64,000 bases of DNA from Dactylonectria macrodidyma (taxonomy: Eukaryota; Ascomycota; Sordariomycetes; Hypocreales; Nectriaceae), in the NCBI GenBank assembly GCA_020744425.1, contig JAGMUV010000045.1:1-64000 (forward strand). The letters run 5' to 3'. Below the pieces are notes generated by a model. The model did not search any database, was not told where the DNA came from, and saw only the letters and a list, made by a program, of their open reading frames with translations. The translations under genes and the position numbers were made by a program. Positions within the stretch are counted from its first letter, which is position 1, and each line of letters starts with the position of its first letter. Shown here piece by piece: positions 1 through 11,034 of this stretch.

Positions 1-1377
1 GTTAACAAGGCCGGCAACGTGGTCGGTTCAAACGGAGAAATCTACGGCCGCGTTATTGAGGGTCACATCGGGTCGCTTATTGGCCGTATGTGCGATAAGG
101 ACGGCAACGTGAGAAGCGAGTCCGGTGAGATCATCGGCCGGGCAGAGCTTGTGCCAGAGGGCCAACGTGAGGGTACTCGCGATGGGCCTTTTGCTGAACT
201 CGTCGGCTGCACCGTCACAAAGGAGGGCAAGGTCATCACGGCCACCGGCGATATAGTTGGACGCTTGGTGTCTGGTGATCCCAAGGTTCTCTACGGCCGC
301 GCTGTCGACGAGGACGGAGACATCCTCGACCGCAATGGCAATGTGATTGGCAAGGCTGAGCGCTGGGAAGAGCCTGAGGTTGAGAAAAAGAAGGACCCCC
401 TCGCTGGTCGACGAGTGAACCGCGAAGGCAACGTGGTCGACGATGATGGAAACCTCATCGGAAAGCTCACCAGCGGCGACCTCTTCATCTGCTCCGGCAA
501 GGAGGTTGACGAGGATGGTGATGTCGTCAACCGAAAGGGCCAGACCATCGGCCACGTCACCCGCCTCGAGGACATTCCTCCAGAGGCGGAGCCCGAGCCT
601 GAGCCCGAAACGGAATCCCCGGAAGAAAAGGAAAAGCGCGAGCAAGCCGAAAACGACCGCAAGCTCGCGGGCCGCATCGCTGCGTGCGTTGAGCAGGCCC
701 TGGACAAGGTGCGGCCCATCTGCAAGCTCATCACCGACAAGGTCGACGCGGCCGAGCGCACTCCTAAGGACGAGCTGGACGAGGAGGAGCTTGTCCGGCA
801 TGTCAAGCCCCTGATCGAAGAGGGCGGCAAGATCCTCACCGAAACAAACGGCAGCATCCGCGGGCTCGATCCCGACGGCCGTATTCAGAGGAATGCCAAG
901 CACAAGGCAGCTACGCGAGATGCCAGTCCGGAAGAGTACCATCTCGCTGATGTGTTGAAGGAGGCGAGTATCAGGCAACATAACTCGTTTGACGGAGTCC
1001 AGCCTAACAGACACAGCTCACCGGAACCATCACCGAGTGTATCGACAACGCGAAGCGAAAGATTGAGGGTATGCCTCACGCCAAGGAGGAGCTCAATCCT
1101 CTCTGGGGACTCCTCGCAGAGCCGCTGTTCCAGATCCTGGCGGCCGTTGGTCTCCTGCTCAACGGCGTGCTCGGTCTCGTTGGACGACTAGTCGGTTTCT
1201 CTGGCCCTTTTAATGAATTATGCTAACACATCGTAGCTAAGCATTGTTGGACTGGGTGGTCTGGTCGACCAGATCCTAGGTGGACTGGGTGTGAACAGGA
1301 TCCTCGAGAGCCTTGGCCTTGGGAGCGTCATTGGTGCATTGACGGGAAGAAGGACAAGAAGAAATATATCAGGGTGA
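1..1377 (+). CDS. DUF3659-repeat protein, 5' end outside window
   Basis: The reading frame is open from base 1, so the start lies to the left. Exons: <1-963, 1017-1190, 1237-1377. The product is a run of about five to six degenerate repeats of the form 'G-x-V-x-D-x-D-G-N-x-x-G-x-x-x-G', typical of fungal DUF3659 proteins (often labelled LEA-like), then an acidic Pro/Glu linker (about 585-630), a helical region and a Gly/Leu-rich hydrophobic C-terminus ending TGRRTRRNISG. Intron 1 (964-1016) has a GC donor (GCGAGT) and CACAG acceptor. Intron 2 (1191-1236) has GTCGGT, GCTAAC and GTAG. Both are phase 0 and together restore the conserved tail (LADVLKE|LTGTITEC and GRL|LSIVGLGG). Reading straight through intron 1 gives an unrelated Arg/Ser-rich end. 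The function of this family is not established; a desiccation or stress role is only inferred from the LEA label. Confidence 0.88.
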
Positions 1378-2342
1378 TTGTATAACTAACTTAGTGTTTT
1401 TAAGGTTGTTAAAATTAAGCTGTCAATTGATTCAATTCTCGCAACGACTAGTCTCGCATACTAATATACAGATCCTCTCATGCCCAGGGTGGGCTTGTCA
1501 CAAGGTGCAGACCTAGAATATGTCCCTCAGCTCACTTTAGGGCCCGAATAATTCAGCTCAAGGACGCGCGAAACCCCCTCACGGTGGCCTAAGTTCAGGT
1601 CTGTGCTTCAAAGTGAATTGATGCATATGAATGACATCATGGGGAGGGTTAAATCAGGGACCAAAGAGAACTTAAATTAGGACTGATCTCGTGACCATTG
1701 TAGGATGTATGTGCCCATGTGGTCCTTGCTCGATCAAACATAAGGAGGCGCAACTGGGCCTCTTTGGCGGCAGAACGATAAAGTAATGTCGTGTACCTTG
1801 CCGATGACCCAACGTATAGTCCTCGTTCCATGCCCAACCAGGAAGCCGCTCCGCCTTGTTTGAGGTACGGGCGCTTGTTCATCTGTATTTATCCGGAGGT
1901 TGTGTCCGAAATGATACACCTGCTGTAATATCTTTTGCAGCGAAGAGTCATAATATAGAGCCATCGTGTTGGGTTACGTATGTAGCACAGAGCAAACAAC
2001 AATGATAGAAATGATAGAGCGATAAAGCTATGAGTTACAGATGTGCAGACAATCAATTCTGCAAACGCGCCTTTTAGGTGAGAGGACACGTAACAAGGGT
2101 TAGTAGCGAATGAGGACGCGGCAAAGCGTTTTTTACCTTAAAACGAAACGTAATAGGGGATGTGGATATATGAATAGCTTCAGGTCGGGCTCGCAGCAAT
2201 TGACTTTCCTTGAAGCTGTGGATCCGTAGCTATTTACATTTCCCAGCAAAAGGTTATTTTCTATGCTCTTGTTGCTGGCCGGATCCAGTAATGTGACAGA
2301 TTCTAATCCTTCTCGTTTGTCACATGTAAATGGGAAGATGTC
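1378..2342. other. intergenic, nothing recognised
   Basis: About 965 bases without a supportable gene. Short open frames on both strands have no recognisable domain or splice structure. It contains the 3' flank of the DUF3659 gene and the upstream flank of the small gene that follows. Confidence 0.5.
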
Positions 2343-2882
2343 ATGCATGTGAGGGTTGTAGAGAGTCAAATTGGCCTTAATCACTGCTCAAGTCAAGAGG
2401 ACGAAGGTCCTAGTTATATACACAAGAATGGTGTCCAAGTGGGCCGGGACGCCTCCTCGGCTGGGGCGGAATATCGTTTGACAGTCTGGGCTTGCGGCAA
2501 TTGGAAGTGGGGCAAGTTTCGGCAACAATACAACAAAGAGTACCGCATTGGAGAGACCTGCGGACTGAAGCTCGTGTATGAGCGGCAGGAAGAAGCAAAA
2601 AAATGCCAAGTATGCGATCAAATGACGAAGAAGGAAAACCGAATTAAAATGACGACCGAAAGAATGGCTCGGCCTCGTGAATGGAAGCATTTGGCCAGCC
2701 TTGAAAGATGTGAAGAAGAGGTGGCTTCCCTGAAGGATGCAATTTTGAGACTGCGCGAACAACACAGCACAGACATGTGTGGGAGGAGCCACCTTCCGCC
2801 TTTAGTTCGGAAGACCATTCGAGCCCCATGCCAGCATTGGCGGTTCATTCTCTTGCCCGTCGATTCCCATCAGCCTTGCTGA
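2343..2882 (+). CDS. small uncharacterised fungal protein with CxxC motif
   Basis: A 179-residue frame from ATG 2343. The central part is convincingly protein-like: aromatic-rich CGNWKWGKFRQQYNKEYR (about residues 51-68), a basic stretch, KKCQVCDQM (a CxxC pair near residue 88), then a predicted amphipathic helix with heptad-like spacing (ASLKDAILRLREQH). This architecture resembles small conserved hypothetical proteins of ascomycetes whose function I do not know. The start is uncertain because the first 40 residues look less constrained and might be upstream sequence. The last 25 residues may also be read-through past a missed intron. No neighbour suggests a role. Confidence 0.5.
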   Translation: MHVRVVESQIGLNHCSSQEDEGPSYIHKNGVQVGRDASSAGAEYRLTVWACGNWKWGKFRQQYNKEYRIGETCGLKLVYERQEEAKKCQVCDQMTKKENRIKMTTERMARPREWKHLASLERCEEEVASLKDAILRLREQHSTDMCGRSHLPPLVRKTIRAPCQHWRFILLPVDSHQPC

Positions 2883-3465
2883 AAGGCAAGATGAAGTACC
2901 AAGGATATCGGGTTATCAGCGTGTTAAGAACGCCTTGAGGGAATTCCGTGAGGATCAGGCCACTGAGCCTGCGAGGGCAAACATTGTCATAATAGGGTCA
3001 TAACCAGCAGCCCGAATAGGCCTCTCAGAGCGGGCGGCTCAATTGAAGCCAAAGATACGATTTATGCTATTTTCTGTAAATACCTTCATTTTCTGCTATT
3101 TCAAGGCTTTCGAACGAGCTAATCACAGTCATATTCCTTTTCTAACGACTGTGTCGCAATGTATGAAAGATCATGATCGTGAAATGGTCAATTCCACCGC
3201 ATTAAGGGCCCACAAGTGGTTGCCACACATTTTCCGGGACGAGGTTGGCAGGCGGCTTGCCCCACAATGCCTACGGGTAGTGAGGAATTGCATAAAATGT
3301 GGATGCGGGGTAGTGCTAAGCTGTCTCATAATTTTGTCTCACAATTTTGTGGGCCAACTTAGCTTGCTAAGTTGTTCACCCTGAGGCTTGCCCCACATGA
3401 ACCAACGGTACTCATCCGAAGCGTCTTGTTTCACTGACGTCACCATTACCGCCACATTAGGCTAT
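2883..3465. other. intergenic, no gene seen
   Basis: No coding feature recognised. The stretch ends at the hairpin-bearing left edge of the Helitron-like copy A (CCTTTCGGTACGAAAGG, from 3467). Confidence 0.5.
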
Positions 3466-3947
3466 GCCTTTCGGTACGAAAGGTCTTCTTAAGCTCTGGG
3501 ATTTTTCACCCCCGAAATTTGGCCCCCCCCCCACCCTGGCAAAATTACCCGATTCGGAAGCGCAACTGCACCTCCTGTTGGTCCGGATTAACCCCATCCG
3601 AATGCCCCCCAGAGGTGCCAATCTTCCCTTCCTCATTTGGCAATGCGCGCATGTGAATTCTCATTCGATCTCTGAGATTAAGTGTAAAGGAGTCTCCTTT
3701 GAGGGTTTCTTGTTAAGAGACACGTGAAATGCACGTGGGAACTCGGTTTGTGATAGCATTATTGCTCTTGTCGTTATATTTATGAGGTTTTCTCTTCTGC
3801 TTGAGTTAGGTTTAACCTAATGTATTAAGTTAAGTTGATTTGGATCTGTAAATTTTAATATGTAAGTTATCTGATTATATATATTTGTTTTCTATCCTTC
3901 TACTTCTATTTATATGTAAGAAACCTATTATCTAAATTACGCTACTG

Positions 3948-4400
3948 CTAGTATAGTGCAGATGGATATGGCAACAATGATAATCGTGCCTCATTTACTG
4001 TCCTCTCGCACAACTGTTCCAGCCTAGCCTCGCCATCAAACATTTCCTGTGGTATTTTATTCCCGACTATGTCCTGCACCCGTGCCTTTGACAGCAACAT
4101 AATACCATCAAGGGATTTGCACCGCGATAGCTGCACATACAGGCTATATGGATCGCACGTTCCTGGCTCGAGTTGTCCAGTCTTGGTATTCAGCTTTGTC
4201 CCGGTTCCTCGCAGCTCCAGCGCAATCTGGAGGAGGGTTTCGTCTTGGATTTTGTAATCGGTGCATGCGAATGCCGCAGTGCAGGGAAGTCCTCGGCGGC
4301 TCACATTATGCCTCTGCCAAGGCCTCTTCTTGATCCTCTTCTTCTTTTCGATTGGTATTTGCGCACTCGTTGGAGTAAGCAGGATTGTGCCTGGTGGCAT
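3948..4400 (-). pseudogene. PIF1-type helicase C-terminal fragment (Helitron)
   Basis: The minus-strand frame reads GLPCTAAFACTDYKIQDETL...DPYSLYVQLSRCKSLDGIMLLSKA. This matches the last helicase motifs of PIF1/RRM3-like Helitron helicases: the 'aFAmTdyKsQg' motif V region and the 'YVqlSRcksl' motif VI region. About 120 residues of the family remain. The Rep domain, Walker A and Walker B are absent, so this piece cannot be an active helicase. Copy B has an almost identical fragment at 12197-12590, so the truncation predates the tandem duplication. It shows that the element is non-autonomous but Helitron-derived. Confidence 0.75.
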
Positions 4401-4579
4401 TTCATCAAATTCGAACTTCTTGGTTGACTCGGACGACAGGATAATGCCGGCAGGTGGTCCAAAGTGGAGGATGATGTTCGGGGCGAGTATTTCATCTACC
4501 TATCATATAGTGCTCAGCTCTCATACTTTTTTTTTTTCTTTTTCATGCGTTAAAATCTTAGTCAATTCTTCGTAATCGT

Positions 4580-5140
4580 GGAAGAAGCAATTCTGTTCAA
4601 CAGCTAGCTACCTTGATTGATCAATTCCGCTGTGCAAGTATCCACTTGGCAGGGATCAAGGACCTTAACTCAAGTTGCTTTACGACGATCGGCGATATGT
4701 GCTTACGTTTTGGCCAATCCTTTGTACTCATGGAAAAAGCAAATCTGCTCACCATCTGCGTTAATTGGTCAATTCAATTGTGCAAGTATCCACATCGGCA
4801 GGGATAGTAGTTCTCGGCTGAAAATGTTGGATGGAGATCGGCGATGCTACATCCTCTCTGCGCAACGAAATACAGTATCTTTACCAAGTGGTATCAATAT
4901 CCGCATTGGACATACTATATCAATTAATCGATCATAAATATCAGATGTGTTTCTTCTTTGTTCTGTACATTTGCATGCCAATCATGCAGGCTTATCTTAC
5001 AATTGCTCTCTCCCTCTCCCTCTCTCTCTCAGAGTCTTAATCTTAACTGCTATCCCATTTTTTATCGAAACATTGGCTGGTTCAATATATCATGTCTTCA
5101 TCAACTTCTACCTCAAATTCTACCTCAACTTCCACCCTTA
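4580..5140. repeat. leader shared by copies A and B, with CT-rich tract
   Basis: This non-coding block recurs in copy B at about 14040-14490 with scattered changes. It has a degenerate internal direct repeat (GTGCAAGTATCCAC near 4633 and near 4781), a CT microsatellite (about 5006-5030) and ends in a Ser/Thr-coding CT-rich run just before the cargo gene. In copy B the homologous run is followed directly by sequence that in copy A lies downstream of the cargo gene. The block is therefore probably the 5' regulatory part of the cargo gene; this is inference. Confidence 0.6.
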
Positions 5141-5159
5141 GCGGCCATCCCCTCCGCGC

Positions 5160-6614
5160 ATGCCTCATGACTCTCAGAAAAACCTTGGTAGTGATATGAC
5201 CATGTTCTTTTTTTGTCAGCCGGATACCCCAACGCGGTTTCCTACGTCAGATGAACAACATATAAAGAGCCTTAATGTTGAAGCTCTTGGCAGGGTTTTT
5301 CTTCCACCCCCTCCCTATATGACACTGCCTGAATATTCTGTGCTGCGTCCTGAAGGGCATCGATCCCCTGACCCACTACCGATCTACTTTAGTCTCAACC
5401 TCTCTGCCTATAACCAGCAGATTGTTGAATCGGAGTGGGAGAATCAGTGGTTCCATTTCGCTGGCAAAGTACACCCCTACGCACTGGAGTGGGTGCTACG
5501 GGAGCCTGATGTTTTCAGCGATGAAGATGATGACGGCGAAGTGTACAAGGTTTCAGTTGTTCTCATACGCGACTTTGGATACCAAGCGTAAGCACACTTA
5601 TCGTTTCCCCTTAGCTCGAGTTCGACTATCGCGCTTGCCACTAATGTAACTATCAGCATTGACCCACGAACTCTTTGTAATAGTGGGGGCTTTCCACTTA
5701 TCCAACCGGTTGTTTCTTTGACGGGGCAGGTTCTCGGCACAGGTCAAACCCACTTGATCAAGGACTCTGTCCCGCTGTTGGATGATGCGCAGCTGAGATG
5801 CTGTGCATTTATCCAGTGCTGTACCTACATCACTCCGGGTCAGCCATCAAAGAGTCCTTTCAAAGGCTTCCACCCCTTTCAAGTTTTTATTCTCTTTCAT
5901 ATTCGCGCTTTACCATTCTCTCTCCTCTGCAAGAAGATGGCAGATAGGAAAGATACACAGTTTGTTCCAGGTGTTCCCTTCAACTGCGTCGGCAAGATAG
6001 TTGGCCTGCTTGACCATAGTCTTATGGTGGCTACCCCTCCAGTTGATGAGAAGGACTATGTTTTCATTGTCGTTCCCGACTCTTGGACGTTTCCGGACAA
6101 GAGCACGCCACCTGTACCTGCTTCTAACACAATCTCCCCCTCTAAAACCGAACCTGGCGCATCCCAAGCTGGCAGCTTCGCAGCAATGAGGTCTATGTTC
6201 AAGACTCCCTCAAAGAAATCTTCACAGGCGCAACAGTCACAGTCACAATCATCACAATCGTCGCAGGGAGGTCCATCCCAACAGCCCCTTACTCCATCTC
6301 AGAACAAAAGGCCCGCAATCTCCGCATCTCAATCATCTCAGTCAAGCTCGAACAACCCCGCCCCCAAGAGACTCAGAGGGTCTAGTGTGACTACCGCAAC
6401 ATCTCCAGTCATTGCAGGATCACCGGTCTCCTCTTTAACATCCGTAGACTCTGATGAAAACGATAACCATGAAGAAGGTGAAGCGAAGGAAGAGGAGAAC
6501 TCTCGCTCAACTGACATATCTGCCACACTCCGATCCTCCGTTCGTCCTAATATGAGGTCATCAACTGCCGAACCAGGTGGCAGGAACAAGAGGCATCCGA
6601 CAAAGAGACTTTAA
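5160..6614 (+). CDS. unknown cargo gene of Helitron-like copy A
   Basis: Exons 5160-5587 and 5657-6614. The 69-bp intron (GTAAGC...TATCAG, phase 2) joins FGYQA to IDPRTLCNSGG. From ATG 5160 the product is 461 residues; a later ATG at 5196, or an upstream ATG at 5092 with a 32-bp intron, is possible. The N-terminal half is ordered (YMTLPEYSVLRPEG, NQWFHFAGKVHPYALEW, then an acidic DEDDDGEV loop). The middle contains FNCVGKIVGLLDHSLM and DYVFIVVPDSW. The C-terminal 150 residues are Ser/Gln/Pro-rich and basic (PAPKRLRG, RNKRHPTKRL) and look like a disordered nuclear tail. I do not recognise a domain. Position inside a Helitron-like element suggests captured cargo or an accessory DNA-binding protein. 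The frame is free of stops although neighbouring helicase pieces are broken. Confidence 0.65.
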
Positions 6615-8796
6615 GTAGCCTAGTATAGTGATAGTGTGTGGTATTTTGGGCTGTTATGTTGGGTTTGGAAAATTTACAGATCGATATATGGGGGAAATAG
6701 GTGTGCGATTTCAACACCAGTGCGAGTGATAAAAGTCCAATGATCTCAACACCAGGACATCTTGGCATGGCAGCTTCTTATACTCAAATTGACAATTTTC
6801 CCTCTCTGGTATTGCAACTGATTGATCTCTGCTAGTCTCAGTCCCCTGATCCCTGTCTCAATTATTGACCCTCACCCTATCCCATCAACTGTCATAAACC
6901 TCCAACGCAGTCACGACAGGGGGGTCGACCCAATTAAAATGGCGCAAATAAAAGGTACATCTCCTCCCCACCTAAATTAGCCTATGGTAGAAGTCCCAAC
7001 AATCCTTCGAGTTACAAATCGCTACATCGCACTTGTCGCATCCCTTCCATGATTGCCGCGGCCGCCTTGGCCTCCTTCTGTTGCCGCTCACACCTGCTAA
7101 GGGCTTTCTTTTTTGGCTTTTTGACCTAACCTCCCCAACCCGAAGGCCCTGACAAGGAATGCAGTCTGATTTTTTCCCTCTTGAGACGTAATTGTGCTGT
7201 TGAACAGGCGTAAATTCGTCCCCAGCTCGAAACCTTTGCCGCGACTGACTGTCATGGTGGAAAGCCTTGAAGATATCATTATAAAGCCGCTCACGCCACT
7301 CAACCTGACTCGTATATCTCTTCCAACTTGGCTGCCCGTGAAGCTGAAGAATATAGCTATTCACAAGGATAACCTCTAAGAGGAAGTGCCAAGTTAGGGC
7401 CTGCCAAGCGCCCCGGCGGACAGGGTGATCATAGCTGTGATATGACCTCAATTGGTCGCCTCGATCTACATGATTCATCTCATTATTGTACTCGGCGGCA
7501 ACTGTAGGAATGCTAATTAGCTTGACGGTGTCATCACCAAAGAAACGCTGTATCGGCCGTGCCCGGATGTGGTCTGTTGACGGCTTCTTCCTCTTACACT
7601 CAATTCTCTCATTCCCCTTAAAAACGGTCGACATAAACAACACGAGGGCATTATCCTTCCACGCGATTTGGTTGACCTAAGACGAAGAGAGAACTTAGTA
7701 AGGGAATCATATATAATTCTATCTTAGTTACTTACCTGATTATCAGCTGTTGGTATGACCCGGATCTCATTAAACTCATAGCCTGATTTCCCTAACTTAT
7801 CCTTGTTTTTTGAGACTGCGAGGTCTTTATAGATACCGCAGTTAGCACGGGCTGTGCCTGTAGCCCCGTGGCCGTGCTGACGAAGGGAGAGGAAGAGGTC
7901 GGACGACGAGAAGAGGTTATCCATAAAGACGTGGTATACGGCCGGCGGCAGCATATTGATAAGGGAAATAACCACGCTCTGAGTCGAGTTCAGAGGGATG
8001 ACCTTATCCCTATTAGTCCTAACCTCTATCACCTCCTTAATCTCCTCAACCTCCCTCGGCCTCGCCGGCCTCGCCGGCCTGCCTCTGCCTCCTCTGCCTC
8101 TGCTTCTGCTTCTTCCTCTTCCCACTCCAGTCCTCCTCTTCTTAGTAGGTTCAACGCCTACAGGGCCGTGTTTTAGACCGGGCTGGTGCCAAATCCACCG
8201 CAAAAAAGAAGCCCTTTTGGGCTACAACCCATACCTTGAACCCCGTGTTGATCGGCTTGTTCTGTACGGTGGTTTTCTGGTGAGATCTCCCCTCATATTG
8301 GATCATGCCCTCATCCACAGCGAGATGAGAGCCCGGCTCTAAGAGCTGCGTTGATACGTATTGTATAAGATCAGACCACGGTTGTGCGCATTGGAATACC
8401 TCAGGGAAGCGTTCATCAGGTACGAATTTGGTGTGGTCAAAGGGTCGGAGGTGGCGGTGAAGAAGCTGAAACTTATTGTTCAGCCGAAGGCTGACTTTAC
8501 ATCAGTTCTTAAGTTTTCCCGAATAATAATGAGGGTTTGGTGCAGACAGGGATAAATAAGTTTCTCGGAATCTGATTGGTCCAGATTTTGTATGGCCAGT
8601 CGCAAAACAACGCGCAACTGGCTGATGGCACCAAAAGAGTGGGGCCAATGGGTGCTGGCCCCTGAAAGGTTCACGCGGAGTGCCGGCAGCTTGCGTCCGT
8701 TTGGAATTGTTTGTTTACTCAGTACTGTACCAGTACCACGCGTTCAATTCATCTCCCCAATTCCACAGGTCTCGATATGGCCTCATTGATTGAGTA

Positions 8797-9603
8797 ATGG
8801 ATTTCGGTCTCAACCCCGAAGAGCTCTCTAATGATTTACTCTTCGTTGTTTGTGCTCGTTGTGGGGAGGAGAGACCGGAGAGTGCCTTCACAGCAAAGAG
8901 GCAGTCTGCTGGGCAAACTAAGCAATGCATAGACTGCCGTAACCAGCGCGTTTCTCATGTAAGCTCTGCCTTCCTCGTCTATAAGTCTCTTAACCCTCAT
9001 CAAATGAAGCATTCTAGATCCAAAGTCGTGCTCCAGACGCAGCGGAAAATTGCACTTCGTCCATCCTCACCTGGCAGACCTGCCACGAAGAGAACCGACG
9101 GAGATGCTGGCCTATCGCCTCCCAACGAGAGATCCGGAACCCAGCCTACATCGCCAGAGAAGCTACGGCAACTTCATACAGCTAGGAGTTTATTCGGAGA
9201 GCCAATTAGCCAGCCGCAGGTGGTACTGGGGACTCCAATCCCACCAACCCAACAAAGCTTGCGCAACTTCCAGACTCTTGCTCCCTCACCGACCGTACAG
9301 CCAACGACCGATCAAATCGCGTCACATTCTGATCCATCTACTGTCCCAAGCAGCACAACTGATGCTGAGTACTCTTACTTGGCTTCTAGGTTCCATAAGG
9401 GCGGGAAAGACTCACAAGATGATGCCTCCAAGGCTGAGGCGAAGACAAGGCAGGTGGCTATACAGCGCGACCATCGTTCACGGCGCCGTGCGGGGGAGAC
9501 TGTCTCCCTGACTCCCTCGATATCTCAACTGGGCGTCTCTGCAGTTCCTGATAAGCCTGGAGAAGGTATCCCTGGCCGTGATCGTCGTCGTTGTGCAGGC
9601 TAA
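8797..9603 (+). pseudogene. Helitron Rep/helicase N-terminal fragment with zinc motif
   Basis: ATG 8797 opens a 268-residue frame: MDFGLNPEELSNDLLFVVCARCGEE, then FTAKRQSAGQTKQCIDCRNQR. This gives a CxxC...CxxC pair (residues about 19-22 and 43-46) like that in the N-terminus of fungal Helitron replication proteins. Next comes a Ser/Pro/Thr-rich linker with motifs such as SLFGEPISQPQVV. The Rep nuclease core and most of the helicase are missing; the frame ends at 9603 and the helicase tail starts right after in another frame. It is an internally deleted derivative and may still be transcribed, but cannot drive rolling-circle transposition. Confidence 0.6.
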
Positions 9604-9608
9604 CCACT

Positions 9609-10198
9609 GGATTAGCCGATCGCCTCGGCCGGCCAGTTGTCCAGATCAAGGTTAAGAACGTCGGCCCTGGTGCGGCTGCTCCCCCGATGATAAGGCGGGC
9701 AACCTTGCAAAGCAGATTCTCATATGCATTGGCGCCCGTCTGATGCTGACATCCAACCTTTGGCAGCTAGTTGGCCTCTGCAACCGCGCTCGCGGTACCG
9801 GTACTGTTTACGACATCGGCTGGGCGCCCGGGGCTGACCCCATCCAAGACCCTCCCTGTGTTTTCATGATGGAGTTTGACAAATACAACGGACCGGTGTT
9901 CCTGACCGCCCCCGATGGCAAGAAGATTGTCCCGATTCTCTCAGTTGAGAGGACTTCCTCATCGGAGCCGCTCTCTGCGCTCGCCACCCAGTTTCCCCTG
10001 ATCGTATGCTACGCCATTACCGTGCACAAGTCACAAAGCATCACCGAAGACATGATAGTTACAGATCTGTCCTGCCGGGACTTTCAGACTGGTTTAAGCT
10101 ACGTGGCTGTCTCTCGCGTGAAAACGCTCGAGGGTCTGATGTTGGATGCACCATTTGATCGTGATCACCTGGTCTACGGGCCTCCCCGGATGGCATGA
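9609..10198 (+). pseudogene. PIF1-like Helitron helicase C-terminus
   Basis: The stretch reads DRLGRPVVQIKVKNVGPGAA (about 9619-9678), shifts frame near 9690-9740, then GARLMLTSNLWQLVGLCNRARGT...VFMMEFDKYNGPVFL...FPLIVCYAITVHKSQSITEDMIVTDLS...GLSYVAVSRVKTLEGLML. These are helicase motifs IV to VI of PIF1-type Helitron helicases: 'aItvHKsQG' with Q changed to QS, and 'YVAvSRVktL'. Walker A and B are absent. The second copy (19838-20415) is 85-90% similar by eye and lacks the segment after SRVK. Confidence 0.75.
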
Positions 10199-10810
10199 AG
10201 ATGAAGATGAGGGATCAGGAGCTTAGGAACGACAGGTGCTCACACGGAATCCGTACATGTCACATAATACCAAGAATGGCCATGGCAGTGGATCAGTACG
10301 TAGATAATGCAGTAGTAGTAATAGCTTCCCGGCCCGCGGACACACAGCCTTCGGCTGAGGCTACCCCATGCACCCCATCGCCGCTCCAATGTGCATGGGG
10401 TGACGTAGTATTTTAGGTCATAAACTTGATGATGGAGTAGGTAGGACGCTGGTCCCCAAGCGAAGAGGTTTTCCAATGGTCCTCGATCCTAGTTTCCTTG
10501 TAGAGTCCAATATAAATCAGGATTCCAAGCCAGATGTATACATCGGAGACCTTGAGCCTCGTCCACTTTTGCAGCCTTGAGCCATCTTTCAGTTTGTGGT
10601 TTTGGCTGTCAATGACGCCGCTCTCATGCAAGCTGGCGACCCAGTTGTTGGTGTATTCAACCCAGCTTTTGACAAGGGAAACAGGCACAAAGAGCTGGAA
10701 GAGCTGTAGTGGCTCCTCGGGCAGTGGGTTGACCTTAAGGTCGCGAGGCGGCACGTTGAAAGGTTGAAAGTTGAAGCCGCGGTCTTCAGCTGGGGAAACT
10801 CAGGCCGGCA

Positions 10811-11034
10811 TGTATTATCAGCCGCTTGCTCGCGGCTGCTGTTTTTTCTGTTATGAAACTATTGTCATCATAGATATTGACTGCCGGTATCTTAGGAGGT
10901 ATCTTTCGGGAGGGCATTGCAATGAGCAAAATGAATTATGTGAGATTTTAGCTGTGAAGGGTCTGAGAGGGGTTTTTGGGTTCCCCGCACGTACCGTCAC
11001 GATGACAGGGGTGATGTGGGGCGGGGTACGGAAT
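10811..11034. other. 5' non-coding part of PiggyBac element copy 1
   Basis: Sequence between the transposase N-terminus and the right TIR. I see no gene; a GCCGGCATGTATTATCAGCC run near 10803 marks the break in homology with the second element. It probably held the transposase promoter. Confidence 0.4.

Larger units (their letters stand above)
8481..10415 (+). mobile_element. short non-autonomous Helitron nested in PiggyBac element
   Basis: It interrupts the PiggyBac transposase between two adjacent codons with no duplicated target (…CTTATTGTT | GGTCAT…). The left end begins with the hairpin CAGCCGAAGGCTG (8481-8493). Near the right end lie the matching hairpin CAGCCTTCGGCTG (10345-10357) and an 11-bp stem ACCCCATGCAC/GTGCATGGGGT (10363-10401), then GACGTAGTATTTTA at the terminus. 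The same right end occurs at 20604. Inside is an N-terminal zinc-motif frame fused by deletion to a helicase C-terminus. No target duplication plus a 3' hairpin is the Helitron signature. Confidence 0.8.
6972..10810 (-). pseudogene. PiggyBac-type (DDE_Tnp_1_7) transposase, split by Helitron
   Basis: The N-terminal part reads from about 10810 down to 10416 (FNFQPFNVPPRD...YSIIKFMT). It resumes exactly at 8480 (NNKFQLLHRHLRPFDHTKF...AVDEGMIQYEGRS) and continues to 6972. It aligns end to end with the transposase at 55013-56974, including LNSTQSVV...MDNLFSS, GHGATGTARANCGIYK, DNQV|(intron)|NQIAWKDNALV and MNHVDRGDQL. The first catalytic Asp is in AVDEGMI, the second in MDNLF, the third in NHVDRGD. 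The C-terminus ends in a Cys-rich ribbon (CIPCQGLRVG...CDKCDVAICNSKDCWDFYH). A short intron near 7680-7740 ends the DNQV exon. Apart from the insertion and a possible disruption near 8204, the frame is largely preserved, so inactivation appears recent. Confidence 0.85.

Noticed and set aside
28..1014. 328-codon minus-strand frame opposite the DUF3659 gene
   Set aside because: Shadow of the strongly biased repeats on the plus strand; no domain, and the plus strand has conserved repeats and splice sites.
967..1191. Arg/Ser-rich C-terminus if the first frame is read straight through
   Set aside because: It arises from not removing the GC-AG intron; the spliced version restores the conserved family tail.
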